Assembly (NCBI RefSeq): GCF_016595245.1
Contig: NZ_JAENHM010000017.1
Coordinates: 1 to 64,000, forward strand
From: Azospirillum endophyticum
Lineage (GTDB): Bacteria; Pseudomonadota; Alphaproteobacteria; Azospirillales; Azospirillaceae
Length of the DNA: 64,000 nucleotides
Direction of reading: 5' to 3'
A program made the position numbers and the translations under genes. This document shows, piece after piece, positions 45,611 to 54,101 of the stretch (position 1 is the first letter of the stretch; each line of letters opens with the position of its first letter). A model generated the notes under the pieces. That model did not search any database and was not told the DNA's origin. It saw only the letters and a program-made list of their open reading frames with translations.

Positions 45611-46678
45611 ATGGACCCAGCCATGTTCCGCATCACCCGCCGCAGCGTGCTCGCCGGCATCGCCGCCGGCTCCGGCCCCGCCTTGCTTCGTCCCGGCCGC
45701 GGATGGGCCGCCGCCGCATCTCCGGCCCCGGCACCGCTGGCGGAACTGACCCTGTGGGGACCGCCGGCGGGCCCCTCCATCACGCTGGTGCACGCCATCG
45801 CCTCCGGCCTGCTCCGCCCGGTCGCCGACAAGGTCGTGTTCAAGGCCTGGCGGACCCCGGACGAGCTGCGGGCCGGACTGACGTCCGGCACCATGAAGAC
45901 CTTCGTGCTGCCGACGCAGTCCGCCGCCAACCTGTTCAACAAGGGGTTGGGCATCCGGCTGGTCAACGTGATGACCAACGGGCTGCTGCATCTGGTGTCG
46001 GCCGATCCGTCGCTCTCCTCGATAAGCGCGCTGAAGGGACGGACGGTCGCCCTGCCCTTCCGCAACGACACGCCCGAGTTCGTCCTTCGCCGCCTGCTGG
46101 CGGCCGGGGGGCTCGCTTCCGACGCGGCGCCCGGCGGGGAGAAGGCCGGCGGGGAGAGGGCCGGCGGGGAGAAGGTCGCGCTGCAGTTCACCGGAACGCC
46201 GATGGAAGCGATCCAGCTCCTCGTCACCGGCCGGGCCGACGCCGCCCTGCTGCCGGAACCGGCCGCCTCGGCCGCCATCCTGCGCGCCGGACAGGCGGGC
46301 AGGACGGTGACGCGGGTGATCGACATCCAGCAGGCCTGGGGAGCGGCCACCGGGCTCGGCACCGACCTGCCGCAGGCGGGCCTCGGTGTCACCGGCGATT
46401 TCCTGGCGCAGCACGCCCCCGCCGTCGAGGCCCTGCACGCGGCGCTGGCGGCCGCCACCCTTTCGGTCAACGCCGGCCCGGCACGGGCGGCGAACGACGC
46501 CGCCGCTCCGCTCGGCCTGCCCTGGCCGGTGATCGAGCAGGCGATCCCGCATTCCCGCCTGGTCTGCCAGCGCGCGAGCGCGGCGCGGAACTCGCTGGAG
46601 TCGCTCTTCCGCGTCGTGTCGGAGTTCGATCCCAGGATCATCGGCGGCGCGCTGCCCGCCGCCGACTTCTATCTGTAG
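45611..46678 (+). CDS. NitT/TauT-type ABC transporter substrate-binding protein
   Basis: This 355-residue exported binding protein has a twin-arginine-like leader (ITRRSVLAGIAAGSG, cleavage expected near WAAAA). The NMT1/SsuA-type core includes ELTLWGPPAGPSITLVHAIA, KTFVLPTQSAANLFNKG and VTGRADAALLPEPAA. A three-fold repeat GGE(K/R)(A/V) lies near residues 175-189. No good ribosome-binding site marks the start; ATG 45623 is an alternative. It is followed eight bases later by the permease. The ligand is unknown. Confidence 0.82.
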   Translation: MDPAMFRITRRSVLAGIAAGSGPALLRPGRGWAAAASPAPAPLAELTLWGPPAGPSITLVHAIASGLLRPVADKVVFKAWRTPDELRAGLTSGTMKTFVLPTQSAANLFNKGLGIRLVNVMTNGLLHLVSADPSLSSISALKGRTVALPFRNDTPEFVLRRLLAAGGLASDAAPGGEKAGGERAGGEKVALQFTGTPMEAIQLLVTGRADAALLPEPAASAAILRAGQAGRTVTRVIDIQQAWGAATGLGTDLPQAGLGVTGDFLAQHAPAVEALHAALAAATLSVNAGPARAANDAAAPLGLPWPVIEQAIPHSRLVCQRASAARNSLESLFRVVSEFDPRIIGGALPAADFYL

Positions 46679-46685
46679 GCGCTCC

Positions 46686-47522
46686 ATGGGCAAGACGATG
46701 GTTCGCACGATCCTGTCGGTGCTGGTCGACCGGCTGGGCCGGGTCGGGCAACTCCTGTGGTCGGGCTGGGCCGGGCTGGCCGGGCTCGCCCTGTTCGCGG
46801 CACTGTGGCAGGCCGGGCACGAGCGCTACGGCGGCTTCATCCTGCCGGCGCCCCTGGCGACGCTGGCCGCCGGCGTGGAGATCGCCGCCGCCCCCGCGGC
46901 CTGGGCGCTGGCCGGCCAGACCGCGCTCCGCGCCGTCGAGGGATTCGCGCTGGCCGCCGCCGCCGGCACGGCCGGGGGGCTGGCTGCCGGCTACTCGGCC
47001 GCGACGATGCGGCTGGCCCGGCCGATCCTGACCGTCCTGCTCGGGGTGCCGCCCATCGCCTGGATCGTTCTGGCGATGATCTGGTTCGGCTCCACCGACG
47101 GGACGGTCGTCACGACGGTGCTGGTCGCGGCGACCCCGGTGGTGTTCGTCGGCGTGGCCGAAGGCGCCGCCACCCGTGACCGCGGGCTGGACGACATGGC
47201 CCGCGCCTTCGGCGCCGGCCCGCTCGCCCGGCTGACGACGCTCGGCCTGCGCCATGTCGCCGCCTTCCTGTTCCCGGCGCTGACCGTGGCGCTGGGGTCG
47301 GCCTTCAAGGTGGCGGTGATGGCGGAGCTTCTCGCCAACACCGGCGGCATCGGCGGCGCGCTCGCGACCGCCCGCGCCAATCTCGACGTCGCCGAGGCGA
47401 TGGCCTGGGTGCTGATCGCCGTCGCCGGCCTGATCCTCGTCGAATACACGCTGGTCCACCCCGTCCGGTCCGAATTCGAACGCTGGCGCAACGCCGCGCG
47501 GCCCTGGGGCGTCAAGCGTTGA
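46686..47522 (+). CDS. NitT/TauT-type ABC transporter permease
   Basis: This 278-residue inner-membrane permease of the SsuC/TauC type has FILPAPLATLAAGVEIA, VLLGVPPIAWIVLAMIWFG and the ATPase-contact loop DMARAFGAGPLARLTTLGLRH. About six membrane segments are present. Its stop overlaps the TTG start of the Crp/Fnr gene. Its ATPase partner is not next to it but lies beyond the TonB receptor at 50720. Confidence 0.88.
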   Translation: MGKTMVRTILSVLVDRLGRVGQLLWSGWAGLAGLALFAALWQAGHERYGGFILPAPLATLAAGVEIAAAPAAWALAGQTALRAVEGFALAAAAGTAGGLAAGYSAATMRLARPILTVLLGVPPIAWIVLAMIWFGSTDGTVVTTVLVAATPVVFVGVAEGAATRDRGLDDMARAFGAGPLARLTTLGLRHVAAFLFPALTVALGSAFKVAVMAELLANTGGIGGALATARANLDVAEAMAWVLIAVAGLILVEYTLVHPVRSEFERWRNAARPWGVKR

Positions 47523-48325
47523 CCGTCCATTCGCCACGCCTCGCCCCGCGGGACTGGCGCCGGATCCGCTCGGCCGCCCCCTTCGCATCGTTGAGCGACG
47601 GGGATTTCGCGCCGATTGCCGACAGGACCCGCTGCGAGACCCGCCGGGAGGGCCAGACCCTGTTCTTCCAGGACGAACCGGCGGAGGCCTTCTTCGTCGT
47701 CCTCGACGGCTGGGTCGTCCTGTCGCGCGACCGCAGCGACGGGACCAGGACCGTCATCAGGATCGTCGGCCCCGGCGAATCCTTTGCCGAGGCGATGATC
47801 GCCGAAGGCGCCCGCTATCCCGTCGGCGCCGAAGCCGCATGCCCGCTGCGGGTCGCCCGGTTCGAAACGGCACGGCTCCGCGCGCTCGTCGCCGCCACCC
47901 CTGGCCTCGGACTGTCCATCGTCGCGGCGACCTTCCGGCAGATGCACCGTCTGGTCGATCAGATCGAGCATCTGAAAAGCTGGCCGGCAGACCGCCGGGT
48001 CGCCGCGATGCTGCTGCGGATGTGCGATTGCCGGGCGGATCGTGACCGGGTGAGCTGTGACGAAGCAGGCAGCGATGCCGGTTCCTGCCGGTTCGACCTG
48101 CCGGTCAGCCAGCGCCTGATCGCCGCCAAGCTGTCGATCACGCCGTCGACCCTGTCGCGCAGTCTGAAGCGGCTGGAAGCGCTCGGCGTGACGGCCGACC
48201 GCGGATGCATCGCCATCGGCGACACCGCCCGCCTCGCCCGGTTCGCCGCAGGGCAGGGCGGCGAGCGCTGCCGCCGGGCCGGTGAGAAATCGCCCGTGCA
48301 CGTCGCTTTTCCCGCTCCGACTTGA
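47519..48325 (+). CDS. Crp/Fnr family regulator with a four-cysteine loop
   Basis: This 268-residue regulator has a cyclic-nucleotide-binding-like domain (about 22-140, GQTLFFQDEPAEAFFVVLDG), a dimer helix and a C-terminal HTH (QRLIAAKLSITPSTLSRSLK, 198-217). Between helix and HTH is an expanded loop with Cys169, Cys171, Cys180 and Cys190 (C-x-C-x8-C-x9-C), not typical of FNR or DNR. The start is TTG 47519, overlapping the permease stop (TTGA). No other good start exists before the effector domain. It could sense metal, Fe-S status or NO for this cluster. Confidence 0.85.
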   Translation: MTVHSPRLAPRDWRRIRSAAPFASLSDGDFAPIADRTRCETRREGQTLFFQDEPAEAFFVVLDGWVVLSRDRSDGTRTVIRIVGPGESFAEAMIAEGARYPVGAEAACPLRVARFETARLRALVAATPGLGLSIVAATFRQMHRLVDQIEHLKSWPADRRVAAMLLRMCDCRADRDRVSCDEAGSDAGSCRFDLPVSQRLIAAKLSITPSTLSRSLKRLEALGVTADRGCIAIGDTARLARFAAGQGGERCRRAGEKSPVHVAFPAPT

Positions 48326-48335
48326 CCAAGGACAA
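48322..48335. promoter_or_regulatory. Fnr-like site before the TonB receptor
   Basis: TTGACCAAGGACAA fits TTG-N8-CAA and is only partly symmetric. It lies at the end of the Crp/Fnr gene, about 80 bases before the TonB receptor start, and is a candidate target of that regulator. Confidence 0.4.
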
Positions 48336-48361
48336 GTGGTCCCCCGGAAGGCCCGATAAAA

Positions 48362-48382
48362 TGCGAACGACTATCACTCGCA
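48362..48382. promoter_or_regulatory. Fur-box-like palindrome before the TonB receptor
   Basis: A 21-base near-palindrome begins TGCGAACGAC and ends ATCACTCGCA, with seven of ten pairs complementary. It matches the layout of Fur boxes (TGCRAATGA, centre, TCATTYGCA). It lies 33 bases before the receptor start, which suggests iron-responsive repression. Confidence 0.6.
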
Positions 48383-48414
48383 ATATCCGACCGGCCTTTG
48401 GGGGAAAGACCATC

Positions 48415-50661
48415 ATGATCACACGGGCACAGGCAAGCCGCGCGCCCCTTCTTCTCGCCGGCCTCGCGGCGGCTTCGCTGACCGGCACGGCGCCGGAACC
48501 GGCCCGCGCGCAGTCGGCGGCGCCGGGGGCCGCCGTCGTCCTTGATGCGGTGACCGTCGAGGGGCATGGCGACGGTGCCGAGGCGGCGGCCCGCAAGCGG
48601 CTGGAGGCGATCCCCGGCGGGACCGCGCTGGTGGCGGACGAGGATCTGGCCGGCAAGGCGAACGTCACCGTCTCCGATGCGCTGGGCGGGGTGCCCGGCG
48701 TCGTGGTGCAGAATTTCTTCGGCGGCAACGACCAGCCGCGCATCCAGATCCGCGGCTCAGGGCTTCAGCAGAACCCGGTCGAACGCGGCATCCTCGCCCT
48801 GCAGAACGGCCTGCCGCTGAACCGGGCCGACGGGTCCTACATCGTCGGGCTGGCCAACCCGCGTCAGGCGGAACTCACGGAGATCTACCGCGGCTACACC
48901 GCCAACCGCCTGGGCGCCAGCGTGATGGGCGGGGCGGTCAACTTCATCTCCCCCACCGGCTCCTCGGCGCCGGGCGTCCGCCTGGGCATCGAAGGCGGCA
49001 GCTTCGGGCAGCTCAACACCACCGCGCAGGCCGGCGGCCGCGCCGGGGATCTCGACGGGCTGATCCAGTTCCAGCGCAGCCGGCGCGACGGCTTCCGCGA
49101 CCACAACGGTTCCGAACGCACCGGCTTCGACGCGAATATCGGCGCCGCCCTGTCGGACACCGTCAGCACCCGCTTCTTCGCCGGCTACACCGACCTGTCC
49201 TTCGACGTCGCCGGCCCGCTGACCCGCCAGTTGCTGAACTCCAACCCCGAATCCGTCTTCGGCGGCCCCACCGTGGTGAACGGCGTCGCCACCAATCCGG
49301 GGCCTAACGTCGTCCGCGACCGGCCGCGCCGCGAGGCCAGGCAGTTCCGCATCGGCAACCGGACCACGGCGACCTTCGGCCCGCATCTGCTCGACGTCGC
49401 GCTCGGCTACACCCACACCGACGACATGTTCCGCTTTCCGGTGTCGTCGGGCATCCGCAGGACCGACGGCGGCGACGTCACCGCCGTCGCGCGCTACGCC
49501 TACAGCCCCGACGAGACCCAGCCCCTGCCGCTGTTCGAGACGACCGTCCGCTATGTCGTCGGTTCAGCCGACCGCGAGGATTACCTGAACAACGCCGGAA
49601 CCCGGGGGGCGCTGTTCGGGCGCAGCAAGCTGGACGCCAGCACCCTGTCGCTCCATTCCGGCCTGAACCTGCCGCTGGCCGGCGGGGTCACGCTGTCGCC
49701 GGCGGTCACCGTCACCCACGCCACGCGCAAGAACGACGACACCTTCGGCGCCGCGCGGCGGCCCACCCTCGCCTTCAACCCGGCCAATCCGAGGGCGGCG
49801 CTGCCCGCCGGGTCGATCCCGGCGGGCGACACCGGCTACGACCGCAGTTACGACGGCGTCAGCCCCAGCCTCGGCCTGACCTGGAAGCCGCACGAGGACC
49901 ACACCCTCTTCGCCGCCGTCAGCCGGACCTTCGAGCCGCCGACCCACGACGACCTGATCGCCACGGTCAACGGCACGCCCAACAGCAGCGCCGGGCGGCC
50001 CAATCCCGCCCAGCCCGGCTTCGTCTCCACCGCCTACCGCACGCCGGACCTGAAGGCGCAGACGGCGACCACCGTCGAGGCCGGATGGCGCAGCCGCCTC
50101 GGCAGGGTCTCGATCGACGCCGGCAGCTATTATTCCTGGGTCAGGAACGAGCTGCTGAGCCTGCGCGACGTCACCGGCGCCTCGCTCGGCGCGGTGAACG
50201 CCGGGCAGACGCGGCATTTCGGCGTCGATCTCGGGCTGTCGGCCAGCCTCACCGAGAAGCTGGGCGGCCGCATCGCCTACACCTTCCAGGATTTCCGCTT
50301 CCACGACGACCCGGTGCGCGGCGGGAACCGGCTGGCCGGCGCGCCGCGCCACGTCGTCAACGCGTCGGCGCGCTACGCCGTCACCCCGGCGCTGTCGCTG
50401 AAGGCGGAGGTCGACTGGTTTCCCGGCAGGACCCCGGTGGACAACATGAACAGCGTCTACACCGACGGCTACGCGACCGTCGATCTCGGCGCCACCTACG
50501 CTATCACCGAGCATGTCAGCGTCTATGGCGAGGCGCGCAACATCTTCGACAAGACCTATGCCTCCTCCACCCTGATCGTCGATCAGGCATCCCCCACCCA
50601 GGCGGTCTATCTGCCGGGCGACGGCCGCGCCTTCTACGCCGGGCTGAAGGTGAATTTCTGA
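48415..50661 (+). CDS. TonB-dependent receptor
   Basis: This 748-residue outer-membrane beta-barrel transporter has a signal peptide of about 32 residues ending ARAQS. A TonB-box-like VVLDAVTVEG precedes the plug domain (VSDALGGVPGVVVQNFFGGN, IQIRGSGLQ, GGAVNFISPT). The barrel ends in GRAFYAGLKVNF with the aromatic C-terminal residue. The ATG at 48415 follows GGGGGAAAGACC; upstream in-frame starts would include the Fur-like box. It would import a chelate or other large ligand to the periplasm for the ABC system flanking it. Confidence 0.92.
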   Translation: MITRAQASRAPLLLAGLAAASLTGTAPEPARAQSAAPGAAVVLDAVTVEGHGDGAEAAARKRLEAIPGGTALVADEDLAGKANVTVSDALGGVPGVVVQNFFGGNDQPRIQIRGSGLQQNPVERGILALQNGLPLNRADGSYIVGLANPRQAELTEIYRGYTANRLGASVMGGAVNFISPTGSSAPGVRLGIEGGSFGQLNTTAQAGGRAGDLDGLIQFQRSRRDGFRDHNGSERTGFDANIGAALSDTVSTRFFAGYTDLSFDVAGPLTRQLLNSNPESVFGGPTVVNGVATNPGPNVVRDRPRREARQFRIGNRTTATFGPHLLDVALGYTHTDDMFRFPVSSGIRRTDGGDVTAVARYAYSPDETQPLPLFETTVRYVVGSADREDYLNNAGTRGALFGRSKLDASTLSLHSGLNLPLAGGVTLSPAVTVTHATRKNDDTFGAARRPTLAFNPANPRAALPAGSIPAGDTGYDRSYDGVSPSLGLTWKPHEDHTLFAAVSRTFEPPTHDDLIATVNGTPNSSAGRPNPAQPGFVSTAYRTPDLKAQTATTVEAGWRSRLGRVSIDAGSYYSWVRNELLSLRDVTGASLGAVNAGQTRHFGVDLGLSASLTEKLGGRIAYTFQDFRFHDDPVRGGNRLAGAPRHVVNASARYAVTPALSLKAEVDWFPGRTPVDNMNSVYTDGYATVDLGATYAITEHVSVYGEARNIFDKTYASSTLIVDQASPTQAVYLPGDGRAFYAGLKVNF

Positions 50662-50719
50662 CCCGCCGCTCTTCCGACCCGGCTCCCGGCCGGTTCCCCG
50701 CCCGACGAAAGCGCATGCC

Positions 50720-51505
50720 ATGAGCCGAGAGACCGCGTTCCCCTCCCCTCCTCCCGCCCCGTCCCTGACCCTGTCCGGCATCGGCCACGCCTATCTCGGG
50801 CGCACGGTCCTCGACGCGGTCGACCTGTCGCTGGCGGTCGGCGAGGTGGCGGCGCTCGTCGGTCCCTCGGGCTGCGGCAAGAGCACCCTGGCCCATATCG
50901 CCGCCGGGCTGGTCGAGCCGTCGCGCGGCCGCGTCCTGCGGGGCTACCGCCGCCACGGCATGGTGTTCCAGGACCCGCGCCTGCTGCCCTGGGCGACGGC
51001 GCGGGCCAACATCGCCTACCCGCTGCGCCTGCTCGGCCTGTCCCGGGGAGAACGGCGGGACCGGGCGGAGGAGGCCGCCGGACGGGTGGCGCTCGATGCC
51101 GCCGACCTCGACAAGTTTCCCGTCGAACTGTCGGGAGGCATGCGCCAGCGCGCGGCCATCGCCCGGGCGCTGGCGGTCGACCCCGACTTCGTCTATTTCG
51201 ACGAACCCTTCACGGCGCTCGACGTCGCCCTGAAGCGCCGCCTGCAGGATCTGGTGATCGGCTCCTCGCGGGCCGCCCGCTTCGGCGCCCTGTTCATCAC
51301 CCACGACCTGATGGAGGCGGTCCGCATCGCCCACCGCGTCCTGGTCATGGATGTCCTCGGCCGCGGCATCGCCGGGTCGCGCATCGTGCCCGGCGAACCG
51401 GGCGGCCGCGACGACGGCGACCTCTACCGGCTGGTCGGGGCTTTCCTGGCCGACGATCCGCTGTTCCGCCACATCCACGACATCGACGAAAGGCGGGTCC
51501 CATGA
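50720..51505 (+). CDS. NitT/TauT-type ABC transporter ATPase
   Basis: This 261-residue ATPase has Walker A GPSGCGKST, Q-loop GMVFQDPRLLPW, signature LSGGMRQRAAIARAL and Walker B FVYFDEPFTALD, typical of SsuB/TauB. It is the missing ATP-binding partner of the permease at 46686, with the Crp/Fnr and TonB genes in between. It overlaps the first NnrS gene by four bases. Confidence 0.9.
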   Translation: MSRETAFPSPPPAPSLTLSGIGHAYLGRTVLDAVDLSLAVGEVAALVGPSGCGKSTLAHIAAGLVEPSRGRVLRGYRRHGMVFQDPRLLPWATARANIAYPLRLLGLSRGERRDRAEEAAGRVALDAADLDKFPVELSGGMRQRAAIARALAVDPDFVYFDEPFTALDVALKRRLQDLVIGSSRAARFGALFITHDLMEAVRIAHRVLVMDVLGRGIAGSRIVPGEPGGRDDGDLYRLVGAFLADDPLFRHIHDIDERRVP

Positions 51506-52716
51506 CCGCCCTCGGCCGGACCGGCCCCATGCCGCCCCTTGCCCGCATCCTCGGCGACGAGGGGTTGCGGCTGTTCTTCCCGCTGGCGGCCCTGCATGCC
51601 GCCCTGTGGCCGCTGCTGTGGGCCGTGGTCGCCGGTTTCGCCCTGCCCGTCGACGGCACGATCCCGCCAAGCCTCTGGCACGCCCATGAAATGCTGTTCG
51701 GCGCCTTCGGCGCGGCCGTGATCGGCTTCGTCACGACCGCCATCCCGGAATGGACCGACACCCGGCGGATGCAGGGACGCGCCCTGTTCGCCCTGGCCGG
51801 GATCTGGGGCCTCGGGCGGGCCGGCGGGCTGTTCGGCGGCGACGCGGCGGCCGTCGTCGCCGCCGTCGCCGACACCGTCTGGCTCGTCCTCCTTCCCCTC
51901 TATGTCGCGGCGGTGTCCTGGCGCAAGCGGACCGCCCGCCTGTTCGGCATGCTGGTCTGGCTGGGTGCGCTGGCCGTGTCCGGGGGCGTCGTCCACGCCG
52001 CCTTCCTCCTTGGCGACGTCGGGCTGGCGCAGGCCGGACTGCACCGCGCCGGTCTGGTCCTGCTCGGGCTGCTCGGGCTCGTGCTGGCGCGGATCGCGGT
52101 GCCCATCACCAATCTGGTCCTCGATCCCGGCGGCACCAGTTCGCCCTACAGGCCGCATCCCGGCCGCCTCAACCTGGCGCCCGGGCTGGTCGCCGTCGCG
52201 CTCGCCGGGGACATCGCCGGCGTCTCGCCGGCCGTCGGCGCCTATTTGGCCATCGCCGCCGGAGCCGCCTTTCTCGACCGGGTCGCCGAGGCCTTCGTCG
52301 GCCGCGAGTTCTTCCGCACCGAGATCCTGGCGCTCGCCGGATCGAGCCTGCTGGCAGGGTCCGGACTGCTGCTCGCCGGCGCGGCGCGGCTGGGCGCCCC
52401 CTTTCCCGAGACGCCGGCCCTGCATCTGGCGCTGATGGGCGGGCTCGGCCTCGGCGTGCTGGCGGTCTTCGCCGTCGCCGGGCTGTTCCACACCGGCCGG
52501 GCGCTGCCCCTGCCGCGGCCGGCCCGGCTGGCGATCCTGCTGCTGGTCGCGGCGGTGCTGCTGCGGGTCCTGCCGGACCTCGGCGTGCTGCCCCCGCCGC
52601 CCGGGCCGCCGCATGCGCTGGCGGGGCTGTCCTGGGCGGCGGCCTTCCTGCTTTGGCTCCGCATCTACTGGCCGTTCCTGTCGGCCCCCCGCATGGCGGA
52701 CGCCGATGTCTGCTGA
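51502..52716 (+). CDS. nnrS: NnrS family membrane protein (first copy)
   Basis: This 404-residue integral membrane protein has about twelve hydrophobic segments and the family motif WHAHEMLFG (59-67). Histidines there and in GGVVHAAFLL and ALHLALMG may bind heme or copper. NnrS proteins are linked to nitric-oxide tolerance and denitrification regulons in other proteobacteria. It overlaps the second copy by 11 bases. Confidence 0.88.
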   Translation: MTALGRTGPMPPLARILGDEGLRLFFPLAALHAALWPLLWAVVAGFALPVDGTIPPSLWHAHEMLFGAFGAAVIGFVTTAIPEWTDTRRMQGRALFALAGIWGLGRAGGLFGGDAAAVVAAVADTVWLVLLPLYVAAVSWRKRTARLFGMLVWLGALAVSGGVVHAAFLLGDVGLAQAGLHRAGLVLLGLLGLVLARIAVPITNLVLDPGGTSSPYRPHPGRLNLAPGLVAVALAGDIAGVSPAVGAYLAIAAGAAFLDRVAEAFVGREFFRTEILALAGSSLLAGSGLLLAGAARLGAPFPETPALHLALMGGLGLGVLAVFAVAGLFHTGRALPLPRPARLAILLLVAAVLLRVLPDLGVLPPPPGPPHALAGLSWAAAFLLWLRIYWPFLSAPRMADADVC

Positions 52717-53905
52717 TCCGTCACCGTCGCCCCGGCCGGCCGGAGCGGCTCCGGCCGCCGCCGGTCCGGTGCTCCGCCCGCTCGTCCTGTGCGCGGCGCT
52801 CTACGCCGCCGGCCTCATCGCCGTCTGGGTGCCGTGGTTCCTCGGCTTCATCAGCCTGGACGTGGATATCCCTCCCGTCGCCTGGCACGCCCACGAGCTG
52901 CTGTTCGGCTTCGTGCCGGCCGCCATCGCCGCGGTCCTGCCGGTGGCCGGGCCGGGCCGGACAGGGTGCCGGCCAGGGCGCTGGCCAGGGCGCTGGATGC
53001 CCGCCGGGCTGGTCGCGGCATGGCTGGCGGGGCGGCTGGGGGTCGCCGCGTCGCCCACCCTCGGCCCCCTGGCGACCGCACTGGCCGCCCTGCTGTTCCC
53101 CCTGGCGCTCGCCGCCCTGGCCGGGCGGGAGATCGCGGCGGGGAACCGGCGTATCCTGACGGCCCACGGCGTGCTGTGCGTCCTGATCGGTGCCCAGATC
53201 CTCTTCCATTGGGAACTGTGGCGCTTCGGGCAGAGCGTTTGCGGCACACGCTTGGCCGTGGCGGCGATGGTGACGCCGGTCATGCTGGCCGGCGGCTGGG
53301 GCCGGTCGGACCCTGCCGGGCCGCACCCGATCGGCAGGTCGTCGATCCTCTTCCGCCTGGACAGGCTGGCGGCAGGTCTCGGGATCCTGGCCCTGACCGC
53401 CTGGGTCCTGGCCGGCCGCGGGAGCGTGGACCGGATGATGCGCGGGACATTGCTTCTGTCGGCGGGAATCGCGCTGTCAATCGCGTTGCCGGTGGCGTTC
53501 GCCCGCAGGCCGCGACCGTTTGGGCAACTTTGCGGGATGGCCGCTCCGTTCACCGTCACCGCTTCTGTCACCCGTGCTTTCGTTCCGGCCGGTTTCCTGG
53601 CCGCCGCCTGGGCCTCGTTCACCGCCGTCCCCGCCTATGACGGTGTGGCGGTGCACGCATGGACGGCGGGCGCCGTCGGCGGCATGATGCTGGCGGCGGC
53701 GGATCGTTCCAGACCGGTGCGCCCCCTCTCGTGGCCGACAGCCGTGATCCCCGTCGCCGTGACGGTTGGCGCCGTCACACGGATCGCCGCCGCTCTCGCC
53801 CCGCAACAGACGATGCTGCTGGTTCCGTTGTCCGGCATCGCCTGGATCATCGCCTTTCTGCTGTTCGGCATCGCCTGCTGCCGCTCCACCCCGATGAGGC
53901 TTTGA
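52706..53905 (+). CDS. nnrS: NnrS family membrane protein (second copy)
   Basis: This 399-residue paralogue has WHAHELLFG (60-68) and HAWTAGAVGGMML, with about twelve hydrophobic segments. A short GRW-rich insertion after residue 85 is encoded by repeated GGCCAGGGCGCT. Two NnrS genes in tandem at the end of a TonB/ABC cluster suggest a heme- or metal-handling role. It is the last gene of the operon. Confidence 0.86.
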   Translation: MSADPSPSPRPAGAAPAAAGPVLRPLVLCAALYAAGLIAVWVPWFLGFISLDVDIPPVAWHAHELLFGFVPAAIAAVLPVAGPGRTGCRPGRWPGRWMPAGLVAAWLAGRLGVAASPTLGPLATALAALLFPLALAALAGREIAAGNRRILTAHGVLCVLIGAQILFHWELWRFGQSVCGTRLAVAAMVTPVMLAGGWGRSDPAGPHPIGRSSILFRLDRLAAGLGILALTAWVLAGRGSVDRMMRGTLLLSAGIALSIALPVAFARRPRPFGQLCGMAAPFTVTASVTRAFVPAGFLAAAWASFTAVPAYDGVAVHAWTAGAVGGMMLAAADRSRPVRPLSWPTAVIPVAVTVGAVTRIAAALAPQQTMLLVPLSGIAWIIAFLLFGIACCRSTPMRL

Positions 53906-54101
53906 GGACGCGGCAGGCGTTCACCGGGCGGCCTTTTTCAAGTCGCCCAGGCCGGTACCGTCCCCCCCTGCGATCTTCCGGTGCCGCCGTGATGTCGACC
54001 GGCTGGACGGCGGGGCATCGAGGATTTTCATCCCGGCATTGCCGCGGAACACCGCTTGGTATAGGAATAATAGCACATTCTAAAATCACGGAGCCGCTGC
54101 C

